DNA from: Streptomyces guryensis
GTDB taxonomy: Bacteria > Actinomycetota > Actinomycetes > Streptomycetales > Streptomycetaceae
DNA length: 64,000 nucleotides
Assembly (NCBI RefSeq): GCF_021261325.1
Contig: NZ_JAJSBI010000006.1
Span: 310,001 to 374,000 of the forward strand
Direction: 5' to 3'
The notes below the pieces were generated by a model, which was not told where the DNA came from, ran no database searches, and saw nothing but the letters and a program-made list of their open reading frames with translations. A program made the translations under genes and the position numbers. Of this stretch, positions 42,494 to 50,725 are shown piece by piece; within the stretch, counting starts at the first letter, position 1; every line of letters begins with the position of its first letter.

Positions 42494-43501
42494 TCAGCCC
42501 GCCGGGCTGCTGCTGGACGTGGTGCTCGTGGTGCTGCCGTCCGAGCGGTAGACGGACACGTAGTCGACGAGCATGGACAGGCCGGACTTGGTGGTCGAGC
42601 TGGGGGTGGCGTGTCCGGCCACGGGGTCGGGGAAGGCTCCGCCCATGGCCACGTTCAGCAGCAGGTAGTGGCCGTGACCGGTCGCCGCGTCCCAAGTGGC
42701 CTCGTCGACCTGGGATTCGTTCACGGAGTGGTACTGCACCCCGTCAACGTACCAGCGCAGTTCCTGCGGGGAGGCGCTGCGGTCCCACTCGAAGGCGTAG
42801 GTGTGGAAGTTGCCCGCGCAGGCCGAGTCAGGGCAGGAGCGGCTTTCACCCACGCCGAGGGTCTCGTTGCAGGGGCCTCCGGGATCCGTGCCGCAATGCA
42901 GGGTGCCGGACACCTTGTCGGCTCCGTTGGCGTTCTCCATGATGTCGAACTCCCCGATGCCCGGCCAGTTGGTGAAGTTCCCGCGGAAGGCGCCACCCAG
43001 AGTCCAGAACGCCGGCCAGTACCCGTCGGCCGCATCGCCTGTGACGTCGGGAACCTGGATCCGGCTCTCGATGCGCAGCTTGCCCCCGGCCGGTGGTTCG
43101 AAGTCGCTGCGCTGGGTCTCGATCCGGCCGGAGGTCCAGTTGCCCTCCGCGTCCTCGATCGGGGTGATCTTGAGGTTTCCGTTGCCGTCCTGCTGGAGGT
43201 TGGCGGTGTCTGAGGTGTATGTCTCAACCTCGCCGGTGCCCCAATGAGCCGCACCGCCCGGGTAGCTGGTGCCCGTGTCGATGATCCAATTGTCGCTCGA
43301 CGGCAAGGTGCCGGCCGCACCGGAGAAACCGTCGCTCCAGATGAGGTGGAACCCGTCGGGGGCTGAGGGCTCGTCGGCGCTGGCAAAGCCGTACAGGCCG
43401 CCGCCGAGCAGGACCAGGCCGCTCAGTGCCCCGAGCGCAACCCTGAGCGGCTGGCGGGAGCGGCGGACGTGTCGACGATGGGTGAAGTGCTTGCGGTGCA
43501 T
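42494..43501 (-). CDS. Secreted GH16 endo-beta-1,3-glucanase (laminarinase-like), copy 2
   Basis: 335 residues, ATG 43501 behind GGAGG. Arg/His-rich N-terminus, then a signal helix VALGALSGLVLLGGGLYGFASA. Catalytic motif GEFDIMENANG, with YWPAFWTLGG, FHTYAFEWDRS and LLLNVAMGGAFPD. It is highly similar to copy 1 throughout. It ends in a Ser/Thr tail (SDGSTTSTTSSSSPAG) that looks like a linker whose binding module has been lost. The operator at 43642-43655 lies ~140 bp upstream. Confidence 0.93.
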   Translation of the reverse strand: MHRKHFTHRRHVRRSRQPLRVALGALSGLVLLGGGLYGFASADEPSAPDGFHLIWSDGFSGAAGTLPSSDNWIIDTGTSYPGGAAHWGTGEVETYTSDTANLQQDGNGNLKITPIEDAEGNWTSGRIETQRSDFEPPAGGKLRIESRIQVPDVTGDAADGYWPAFWTLGGAFRGNFTNWPGIGEFDIMENANGADKVSGTLHCGTDPGGPCNETLGVGESRSCPDSACAGNFHTYAFEWDRSASPQELRWYVDGVQYHSVNESQVDEATWDAATGHGHYLLLNVAMGGAFPDPVAGHATPSSTTKSGLSMLVDYVSVYRSDGSTTSTTSSSSPAG

Positions 43502-43641
43502 CAAGAGATGACCTCCACGAGAGGAGAAACGGGAGGTGCGGCTCCGGGACCAGGAGACAACTGACTCCCACGAAAGGGTGCTCGCGTCGCTGTGGTGCGC
43601 CACTCTGACCCTCCTTGATTGAAGGCGTCAATAGTTAATCC

Positions 43642-43655
43642 TGAGAGCGCTCCCA
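43642..43655. promoter_or_regulatory. LacI operator upstream of GH16 copy 2
   Basis: TGAGAGCGCTCCCA, 13 of 14 matches to the locus consensus and close to the known CebR box. It lies in the 389-bp divergent region 43502-43890 shared with the Tat-exported protein gene. Confidence 0.75.
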
Positions 43656-43844
43656 AAAACACAAAATGTTCAATTCGTGAAGACAAGTGGAGCAACTCTC
43701 ACCATTGACCCCGCTCCACCACCCTGACTCCAGAGGCAATCTCGAAGCCAGCAACCCGGAGTGCCGGTGGAATGTCGGCCGGTCAACGCAGACCCGAGCG
43801 AACCTTGACCTGCCCTGCACGGGACAGCACAATGTGGCCACTCT

Positions 43845-43858
43845 TGAGAGCGTTCTCA
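43845..43858. promoter_or_regulatory. LacI operator upstream of the Tat-exported protein gene
   Basis: TGAGAGCGTTCTCA, 13 of 14 matches, 32 bp before the start codon, where it would block transcription. Confidence 0.75.
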
Positions 43859-43890
43859 GGTTGCACCGTATACAGGACGAGGAGGCCCGC

Positions 43891-45321
43891 ATGGCTGACG
43901 TGCAAGGCCACGACGAGGACCGCACAACTGCGAACCGCCGTGTTTCGAACATCACCCGTCGGACACTCATCGGGACCAGCACCGCCGTCGCGGCGCTGTC
44001 CGTCCTGGGCTCCGGCGCGGCACGTGCGGCCACCGCCACCCCGGAAGCCACAACACGCGGAGGCGCCCGGGAGCGCGGCTACGCCTTCCTCGACGCGGCC
44101 ATGGACGGCTACCCGGACTCGGGCAAGACACGTCTGGCGCAGAGCTACACCGACCAGGCGGGTCTGTTCAGCACGGCGTTCACCTGCGACAACGCGCTCA
44201 CGATCCTCGCCTACCTGGCCCGCCCCGGCGCCGTCTCGCGCACCAGAGCCGTGGCCCTGGGTGACGCGCTGCTGTACGCGCAGGCCCACGACCCCCAGTA
44301 CGACGACGGCAGGCTCCGTCAGGCGTACAACGCGGGTCCGTACGTCTTCTACGACGGCTCCTCCCAGCCTGACGGCTTCGTCCACGCGGACGGCACCGTG
44401 AACGTCGGCACCCAGTTCGGGTTCACCGGTACGGCCGTCGGGGACATGGCGTGGGCGGGCATCGCTCTGGCCGCACTCGCCGAACGCACACATCAGCACC
44501 GGTTCCTGGCGGGTGCCGTGCGGATCGGCACCTGGGTGGAGACCAACGCTCGCACCGGCCAGCCGCTCGGCGGCTACACCTTCGGCGTCGACGGCGGCAA
44601 CAACAAGCTCCCCTACTCAGGCACCGAGCACAACATCGACCTGGTCTGCCTCTTCGGGCGGCTCGCCCGCCTGACCGGCAACAGCGTCTGGCTCAAGCGG
44701 CGGGCCCGCGCCGCCGAGTTCGTCGGCAGGATGTGGGAACGCTCCGGCGGGTTCTTCTACACCGGCACCAACGACGGCACCACCATCAACACCTCCCCGA
44801 TCCCGGAGGACACCCAGACCTGGAGCTATCTGGCACTTCGCGACCGCTACCACGGCCGGTCCCTGGACTGGGCGGCGTCCCATCTGAAGGTGCTGGACAC
44901 CACCGGCCGGCCCAACAGCACGGTCCCCGCCGGGCAGTCGTACGAAGGCGTCACCTTCAGCTCGGCGTCCCTCACGGCGAACGAGGACGCCCCCATCGCT
45001 CAGTTCCAGCCCAAGCCCGACCAGAACGGCGTCTGGTTCGAGGGCACCGCCCACCTGGCCCTGGCCCTGAGGGAACGCCAAGCGCCCGGCGACACGCAGC
45101 TCGCCGCCCGCCTCATCACCTCCATCGAGCAGGCGCAGGACCGGCTCGGCCAAGGCCAGACCGTGGGCGGCAAGGCGGTTGCGGAACAGTCGGGCGTGGT
45201 GTCGGCCAGCAGCCCCCTCGACACTGGTTTCGGCTTCGGCTACTACCCCTACAAGCACATCGGTGCCACAGCCTGGTACCTGCTCGCCGCGGCCCGCACC
45301 AACCCGCTCCGCGGGATCTGA
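43891..45321 (+). CDS. Tat-exported (alpha/alpha)6-barrel-like protein, possible unassigned glycoside hydrolase
   Basis: 476 residues, ATG 43891 behind GGAGG. Twin-arginine signal ITRRTLIGTSTAVAALSVLGSGAARA. The mature part is mostly helical with repeated aromatic/acidic motifs: DNALTILAYLARPG, YTFGVDGGNNKLPYSGTEHNIDLVCLFGRLA, EDTQTWSYLALRDRYHG, WFEGTAHLALALRER and FGYYPYKHIGATAWYLLAA. This pattern suggests an alpha/alpha toroid as in several carbohydrase families, but I cannot assign a GH or PL number. A LacI box at 43845 places it in the beta-glucan regulon, so action on glucan or its oligosaccharides is likely. Confidence 0.75.
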   Translation: MADVQGHDEDRTTANRRVSNITRRTLIGTSTAVAALSVLGSGAARAATATPEATTRGGARERGYAFLDAAMDGYPDSGKTRLAQSYTDQAGLFSTAFTCDNALTILAYLARPGAVSRTRAVALGDALLYAQAHDPQYDDGRLRQAYNAGPYVFYDGSSQPDGFVHADGTVNVGTQFGFTGTAVGDMAWAGIALAALAERTHQHRFLAGAVRIGTWVETNARTGQPLGGYTFGVDGGNNKLPYSGTEHNIDLVCLFGRLARLTGNSVWLKRRARAAEFVGRMWERSGGFFYTGTNDGTTINTSPIPEDTQTWSYLALRDRYHGRSLDWAASHLKVLDTTGRPNSTVPAGQSYEGVTFSSASLTANEDAPIAQFQPKPDQNGVWFEGTAHLALALRERQAPGDTQLAARLITSIEQAQDRLGQGQTVGGKAVAEQSGVVSASSPLDTGFGFGYYPYKHIGATAWYLLAAARTNPLRGI

Positions 45322-45431
45322 ACCACTGCCGGAACCCGGTGTTGGCTCGGAAGCGTGCCGTCACCCTCCCAGTGTTTCTCAGACCACTCCCCCAACCATG
45401 CACATGTGCACATGCCAAGAAACGGTTCTCC

Positions 45432-45692
45432 ATGTCCATAGCGAGACGTGTCACCGTGCGCCGCCTGCTGGGGACGGGCGCCGTGTCGCTCGCCCTCAGC
45501 GCCGCCTCCCTCGCCTCGTACGTCGCCCACGGTCCGTCCTTCGGCACCTCCGGCAAGGCTCCAGCGCACGGGCATCAAGTCCGCGCCGGGCGCGACCTGA
45601 ACCGGCACCGCAAGGCGGGTCGTCCGCAGGAAGCCCTCAACCGTGCACACGGGTATGGGCGGGCGTGTCCGTGCCCTCCTGGAAGGAAGTGA
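45432..45692 (+). CDS. Possible small secreted protein or truncated gene, 86 aa
   Basis: ATG 45432. The first ~34 residues look like a signal peptide (SIARRVTVRRLLGTGAVSLALSAASLASYVAHG); the rest is His/Arg-rich and unlike a folded domain. It is likely the start of a secreted enzyme whose body has been deleted. A 12-bp palindrome TGCACATGTGCA (45399-45410) lies just upstream. Nothing else is seen between 45693 and 45831. Confidence 0.4.
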   Translation: MSIARRVTVRRLLGTGAVSLALSAASLASYVAHGPSFGTSGKAPAHGHQVRAGRDLNRHRKAGRPQEALNRAHGYGRACPCPPGRK

Positions 45693-45831
45693 CGTCTATC
45701 GCGCGCTGCTGTTACGGGTGCTGACAACCCGCAGTCCGACCCCCACGGCACGAACCCGGGAAACCATGAAACGAGCCGAAATCCTCACCGGACATGTCCG
45801 CTTGGAACAGCAGCGAGGTTGAGCATCAAGG

Positions 45832-46881
45832 TCAGGCGGTGGCTCGCCGGATCAGGCGGGTCGGGGTGACCACGGAGGACGACGGACGGCCTGCGTTCTC
45901 CCCCTTCGTCCGCCTCTCCAGGTCGCGCAGCAGCAGTCGGACCATCAGCCGGCCCATCTCCTCGATCTCCTGACGGACCGTCGTCAGCGGCGGGTCGGTC
46001 AGCTCGGCCACCGAGGCGATGTCGTCGAAGCCGACGACCGCGACGTCCTCCGGCACCCGGCGCCCGGCTTCGCGCAGGACACGCAGTGCGCCGCCGGCCA
46101 TGACATCCGAGGCGACGAAGACGGCGTCCACCTCGGGAACCCTCTCCAACAGCTCCGCCATGGCGCGTGCACCGCCGGCCTCGGTGTAGTCCCCCTCGAC
46201 GACAAGCCGGGGATCGGCGTCCATCAGGATGTCGTGGTAGCCGTCGAGCCGGTCCACGGAGGCCGTCTGGTCGAGGGGCCCGGTGATCGTCGCGATGTGC
46301 CGGCGTCCCAGTGACAGCAGATGGCGGACGGCCTCGCGAGCACCGCCGCGGTTGTCCGAGTCGACATAGAGGAGACTGCGGTCGCCCTCCGACCCCGGCC
46401 AGCCGGGACGGCCGCCGAAGACAGTGGGCAGTCCCACCCGGCGGGTGATGGCGGGCAGCGGGTCCTCGGCGTGCAGGGAGAACAGCAGGGCGGCGTCCAC
46501 ATGCGCCCCGGCGAGGTACCGGCCGATACGGTCGTAGTCGGCCGCGCCCTCCACCAGCAGCAGGACGAGCTGGGTGTCGTGGGCGGTCAGCTCCCGGCTG
46601 ATGCCGAGCAGCTGCTGCGCGAAGAAGGGATTGGCGAAGACCTTGGTCTCCGGCTCCGCGACGATGACCGCGACCGCCCCCGTGCGCCGCGTGACCAGGG
46701 ACCGGGCCGCCTGATTCGGCACGTACCCCAGCTCATCCACGGCCCGGCGGACCTTCTCCACCAGGGCTTCGCGCACCCCGCTGCCCCCATTGACGACACG
46801 CGAGACGGTGGCCCGGGACACGCCCGCCCGTTCGGCGACAGCCTCCAAGGTGGGACGGTGCGCGGAGATCTGATCGGACAA
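45832..46881 (-). CDS. LacI-family repressor, CebR-like
   Basis: 349 residues. Start chosen at TTG 46881, because AGGAG lies six bases upstream; TTG 46905 would add eight residues. LacI helix-turn-helix TLEAVAERAGVSRATVSRVVNGG and hinge LGYVPNQAARSLVTRR, then a periplasmic-binding-protein-like sensor. The wording is close to Streptomyces CebR, which releases DNA when cellobiose binds and recognises TGGGAGCGCTCCCA. Seven related boxes in the window, including one before this gene (46946-46959), make it the probable regulator of the locus, with a laminari- or cello-oligosaccharide as inducer. Confidence 0.9.
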   Translation of the reverse strand: MSDQISAHRPTLEAVAERAGVSRATVSRVVNGGSGVREALVEKVRRAVDELGYVPNQAARSLVTRRTGAVAVIVAEPETKVFANPFFAQQLLGISRELTAHDTQLVLLLVEGAADYDRIGRYLAGAHVDAALLFSLHAEDPLPAITRRVGLPTVFGGRPGWPGSEGDRSLLYVDSDNRGGAREAVRHLLSLGRRHIATITGPLDQTASVDRLDGYHDILMDADPRLVVEGDYTEAGGARAMAELLERVPEVDAVFVASDVMAGGALRVLREAGRRVPEDVAVVGFDDIASVAELTDPPLTTVRQEIEEMGRLMVRLLLRDLERRTKGENAGRPSSSVVTPTRLIRRATA

Positions 46882-46945
46882 GGAACGCTCCTCTCGGGAC
46901 AGCAACAGCGTAGCTGCCCGTGCAGGAACCCGAGCACCACCTGCC

Positions 46946-46959
46946 AGAGAGCGCTCTCC
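46946..46959. promoter_or_regulatory. LacI operator upstream of the repressor gene
   Basis: AGAGAGCGCTCTCC, 12 of 14 matches with a perfect AGAGCGCTCT core, 65 bp upstream of the start codon; suggests autoregulation. Confidence 0.65.
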
Positions 46960-47037
46960 TCATCCTAATGGGACCACCCCGAGTCGGCCCGTTCAGGTGA
47001 GCGTGAAGCGGTGGACGTTACGGGGGCACCGAGCCGC

Positions 47038-48441
47038 TCAGGCATACGGCAGCCCGCCGTGCTCCACGACGTCCGCGTACCAGCGGGCACTGTCCTTGAG
47101 TGTGCGGCGCTGGGTGGCGAAGTCGACGTGCACCATGCCGAAGCGCTTGCTGTAGCCGTACGCCCACTCGAAGTTGTCCAGCAGGGACCACAGGAAGTAG
47201 CCGCGGACGTCCGCGCCGGCCGCCATCGCCTGGTGCACCGCCTTGAGGTGCGAGCGCAGATAGGCGATCCGGTCCGGGTCGTGGACCTGTCCCTCGGGGT
47301 CGGCGTAGTCGTCGTAGGCGGCGCCGTTCTCTGTGATGATCAGCGGGGTGTCCGGCAGCTCGTCGCGTAGCCGGGTGAGCAGCTCGTAGAGGCCGTCGGC
47401 GTCCACCGGCCAGTCCATGGCGGTGCGCGGGCCCGGTGCGGGCACGAAGCGTGCATGTGCCGGTGCGGCGGGCCAGGGCGAGGGTGCGGGGTGGGAACCG
47501 GCGGCGACCACGGTCGGGGTGTAGTAGTTGATGCCGAGGCTGTCGATGGGGCGGGAGATGGCGGCCAGATCGCCGTCCTGGACGAAGGACCAGTCAGTGA
47601 ACATCGCAGTGTCGGCGCGCAGGTCCTGCGCGTAGTGGCCGTGGAAGACCGGGTCCAGGAAGATCCGGTTGGCGAGTGCGTCGATCCGGCGCGCCGCGTC
47701 CGCGTCGGCCGGGCTGTCGGTCAGTGGGCGGATGGCCGCGAGGTTCAGCGTCAGCGACACCTCGGCCGAAGGGTGCACCAGCTCGCGCAGCACGCCGACG
47801 CCCAGGCCATGGGCCAGGTTGAGGTGGTGTGCCGCCCGCAGCGCGGCGCCGGGCTCGGTGCGGCCCGGTGCGTGGACTCCTTCCGCGTAGCCGAGGAACG
47901 CCGCGCACCATGGCTCGTTCAGCGTCGTCCAGGTCTGTACACGGTCGCCGAGCGCTTCCGCCACCAGCGCGGTGTAGTCCGCGAACCGCTGGGCCGTGTC
48001 GCGTTCGGGCCAGCCGCCGGCGTCCTCGAGTTCCTGCGGAAGGTCCCAGTGGTAGAGGGTCACCACGGGGCGAATGTCGTGGGCGAGGAGTTCGTCGACC
48101 AGGGCGCGGTAGAAGTCGAGCCCCTTCTGGAGGGCCGGGCCGCGTCCCGTCGGCTGCACACGTGGCCAGGACACGGAGAATCGGTAGTCGGTCAGGCCCA
48201 GCTCGGCCATGAGCGCGACGTCCTCGCGCATGCGGTGGTAGTGGTCGGCGGCGATGTCTCCGGTGTCGCCGTTGTGGACCTTCCCCGGTGCTCTGCTGAA
48301 GGTGTCCCAGATCGACACCGTGCGGCCGTCCTCGTTCGCGGCCCCTTCGATCTGGTAGGCGGCGGTGGCCGCGCCCCAGCGGAACGTCGGCGGGAAGGTC
48401 AGCGCGGAGTCGGTAGCCGGGTGGGGGACGAGGGTCGTCAT
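47038..48441 (-). CDS. GH1 beta-glucosidase
   Basis: 467 residues, ATG 48441 with GGAGA upstream; the frame extends to 48579 without a ribosome site. GH1 barrel: [15 protein letters not shown] at the start, acid/base in TLNEPW and nucleophile in IITENGAAY, plus LGINYYTP. It has no signal peptide, so it splits imported oligosaccharides in the cytoplasm, as BglC does at the end of the ceb operon. It follows the ABC permease genes after a 271-bp gap (48442-48712) in which I see no operator. Confidence 0.93.
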   Translation of the reverse strand: MTTLVPHPATDSALTFPPTFRWGAATAAYQIEGAANEDGRTVSIWDTFSRAPGKVHNGDTGDIAADHYHRMREDVALMAELGLTDYRFSVSWPRVQPTGRGPALQKGLDFYRALVDELLAHDIRPVVTLYHWDLPQELEDAGGWPERDTAQRFADYTALVAEALGDRVQTWTTLNEPWCAAFLGYAEGVHAPGRTEPGAALRAAHHLNLAHGLGVGVLRELVHPSAEVSLTLNLAAIRPLTDSPADADAARRIDALANRIFLDPVFHGHYAQDLRADTAMFTDWSFVQDGDLAAISRPIDSLGINYYTPTVVAAGSHPAPSPWPAAPAHARFVPAPGPRTAMDWPVDADGLYELLTRLRDELPDTPLIITENGAAYDDYADPEGQVHDPDRIAYLRSHLKAVHQAMAAGADVRGYFLWSLLDNFEWAYGYSKRFGMVHVDFATQRRTLKDSARWYADVVEHGGLPYA

Positions 48442-48712
48442 CGGGTCTCCGTCGGGGTCATAGAGGATGCCTGTCATGCACCGTGCGGCGAGGTGTGTGG
48501 CCGTCGTGATTCCGCACCCGTCGCCGTGTGACGTGTGCTGATGCCGGTGGCGTAAGCAGGTGGATCGGCCCCCGCCCAACGGCTGTGTGGTCCGAGCGCG
48601 GCGGGGCGGGGCGGGATGGAGCGCGCAGGGACAGGGCTCGAAGAGCGGGGGCCGGCTTCAGGGGGTGCTGCGCGCCCGGGATGTCGGCGCAGTAGGGGGC
48701 GTGGGGATCGCG

Positions 48713-49618
48713 CTATCCCTTGACGGCGCCTTGCATGATGCCGCCCACGATCTGCCGGCCCAGGAGGCCGAAGACGAGCAGCACCGGCAGCGTGCCGAGC
48801 AGGGTGCCGGCCATGATGACGGACTGGTCGTGGACGTATCCCCCGCCGAGCTGCCGCAGGGCGACCTGCACGGTCGGCTCCTGCGAGGTGAGGGCGATGA
48901 CCGGCCAGAAGAAGTCGTTCCACGAGGCCATGAAGGTGAGCATGCCCAGTACGGCCATGCCGGGCCGCGCGACGGGGATGACGATGCTCCAGAAGATCCG
49001 CGCCGTGGACGCGCCGTCGACGCGGCCGGCCTCGATCAGCTCGTCGGGCAACGCCTGCACGAGGTACTGGCGCATGAAGAACACGCCGAACGCCGACACG
49101 AGCCCGGGAAGGATGACGGCCTGGAGCTGGTCGATCCAGTGCAGTTTGGCGATGAGCATGAACAGCGGGATCACCCCCAGCTGCGGCGGGATCATCATGG
49201 TGCCGATGGTGAGCGCGAGCAGCGCGCTGCGCCCTTTGAACTTCAGTTTGGCGAAGGCGAAGCCGGCGAGCGTCGAGCACAGCACGGTGCCCACCGTCAC
49301 CGACCCCGAGACGATCAGCGAGTTGAGCAGGGCCTTGCCGATGTCGGCCTGGTCCAGTACCTGCCGGAAGTTGTGGATCAGGTTGCCGCCGGGCAGGAGC
49401 GCCGGCGGGGTGCTCGCCAGTTCCGCGTTGGAGCGGGTGGCCGCCACGATCGTCCAGTAGAAGGGGAACGCTGAGACGAGCGCGGCGACGATGAGGATCG
49501 CGTACGCCAGGCGACCGCCGTGCTGATGGCCCGCCGCCCGCCCCCCGCGCGGGCGGCGGGCCGGACGGGCTTCAGAGGATGCCTGCTCGGTGTGACGCGG
49601 CGTGGCCAGTGTGGTCAT
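48713..49618 (-). CDS. Sugar ABC transporter permease, CebG-like
   Basis: 301 residues, ATG 49618 overlapping the upstream permease stop (ATGA). Six membrane helices; the MalG-type EAA loop is LPDELIEAGRVDGASTARIFWSIVIPVARPG. It pairs with the CebF-like subunit to form the channel of a carbohydrate importer. No ATPase gene is present here, as is usual for Streptomyces importers that use the shared MsiK ATPase. Confidence 0.92.
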   Translation of the reverse strand: MTTLATPRHTEQASSEARPARRPRGGRAAGHQHGGRLAYAILIVAALVSAFPFYWTIVAATRSNAELASTPPALLPGGNLIHNFRQVLDQADIGKALLNSLIVSGSVTVGTVLCSTLAGFAFAKLKFKGRSALLALTIGTMMIPPQLGVIPLFMLIAKLHWIDQLQAVILPGLVSAFGVFFMRQYLVQALPDELIEAGRVDGASTARIFWSIVIPVARPGMAVLGMLTFMASWNDFFWPVIALTSQEPTVQVALRQLGGGYVHDQSVIMAGTLLGTLPVLLVFGLLGRQIVGGIMQGAVKG

Positions 49619-50565
49619 CGCTGGGCCTCCTTGCGGGTGCGGCGACGCGCGATCGCGGTGTTGACCAGCACCAGCAGGACGATGAGGACGAACATCACCC
49701 ACGCGGTGGCGGCGGCCCGCCCTAGGTGGAAGAAGCCCCAGCCCTCTTGGTACATGTACAAACCGAGGGTCTGGTACTGGTGCGAGATGCCGCCGGACAT
49801 GTTGCCCTCGAACAGCAGGGGCTCACCGAACAGCTGGGTGGCTCCGATCGTGGACACCACGACGGTGAACAGGATGGTCGGCCGCAGTCCGGGCAGGGTG
49901 ACGTGCAGGAACTGCCGCCAGCGGGAGGCGCCGTCCAGCTCAGCGGCCTCGTACAGGTCGGCGGGGATGGACTGCATGCCGGCGAGGTAGATCAGCGCGT
50001 TGTATCCGGTCCAGCGCCAGATGACGATGCTGGAGACGGCGATCTGCGAGGCGAGCGTGCCGGACTGCCAGTCCACCGGCTGGACGCCGGCCAGGCCGAG
50101 CAGGTAGTTGATCAGCCCGAAGTCGCGGCCGAAGAGCTGGGCGAAGACCAGGGTGGCGGCGGCCACCGACGTGGCGTACGGCAGCAGCATGGTGACCCGG
50201 AAGAGAGTGCGGCCGCGCAGCTTGTAGTTGAGCAGGTGGGCCAGTCCCAGCGCCATCAGCAGCTGCGGGACGGTGGAGATCACACCGATGGTGAAGGTGT
50301 TGCGCAGCGCGGTCCAGAAGTACTCGTCGCCGAAGAGCGCGGTGTAGTTGCCCAGGCCCCGCCACTGCATCTCGCCCGGGGCCTGGAGCTCGACGCGGTA
50401 GAGGGAGACGTACGCGGTGTAGAGCAGGGGGAACAGCCCGAAGGCGGCGAACAGCGCGAAGAACGGGGTGACGTAGGCGTAGGGCGACAGCTTGGCCAGG
50501 CACCGCCGCAGGGGGGCCGGCGGCCGCGCAGCCCGCGCCGGGGCGGTGGCGGTCAGGGTCATCAT
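49615..50565 (-). CDS. Sugar ABC transporter permease, CebF-like
   Basis: 316 residues from ATG 50565 (or 50562); only a weak ribosome site. MalF-type permease with SPYAYVTPFFALFAAFGLFPLLYTAYVSLY in the first helix region and the EAA loop IPADLYEAAELDGASRWRQFLHVTLPGLRP. Coupled by a 4-bp overlap to the next permease and 160 bp after the binding-protein gene. Confidence 0.92.
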   Translation of the reverse strand: MMTLTATAPARAARPPAPLRRCLAKLSPYAYVTPFFALFAAFGLFPLLYTAYVSLYRVELQAPGEMQWRGLGNYTALFGDEYFWTALRNTFTIGVISTVPQLLMALGLAHLLNYKLRGRTLFRVTMLLPYATSVAAATLVFAQLFGRDFGLINYLLGLAGVQPVDWQSGTLASQIAVSSIVIWRWTGYNALIYLAGMQSIPADLYEAAELDGASRWRQFLHVTLPGLRPTILFTVVVSTIGATQLFGEPLLFEGNMSGGISHQYQTLGLYMYQEGWGFFHLGRAAATAWVMFVLIVLLVLVNTAIARRRTRKEAQR

Positions 50566-50725
50566 GAGACTTTCGGTCGGGAGCGAGATCGGGAAAACGT
50601 GGGCGGACCCCTCAGGGGACGGGCGCGAAGGACCGTTGGGGGACGGCCTTCGCGCCCGGGAGACAGTCGGCCGACCGGGTGCGAAGGACTGGCCGGGGCG
50701 GGCGCCCTTCACACCCGAGGAGGCG

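Noticed and set aside
41593..42942. 449-codon plus-strand frame opposite the soluble ECF-like gene and GH16 copy 2
   Set aside because: It crosses two minus-strand genes and a terminator hairpin; no family similarity.
48560..49474. 304-codon plus-strand frame opposite the CebG-like permease
   Set aside because: Shadow of the permease; no ribosome site and no recognisable family.
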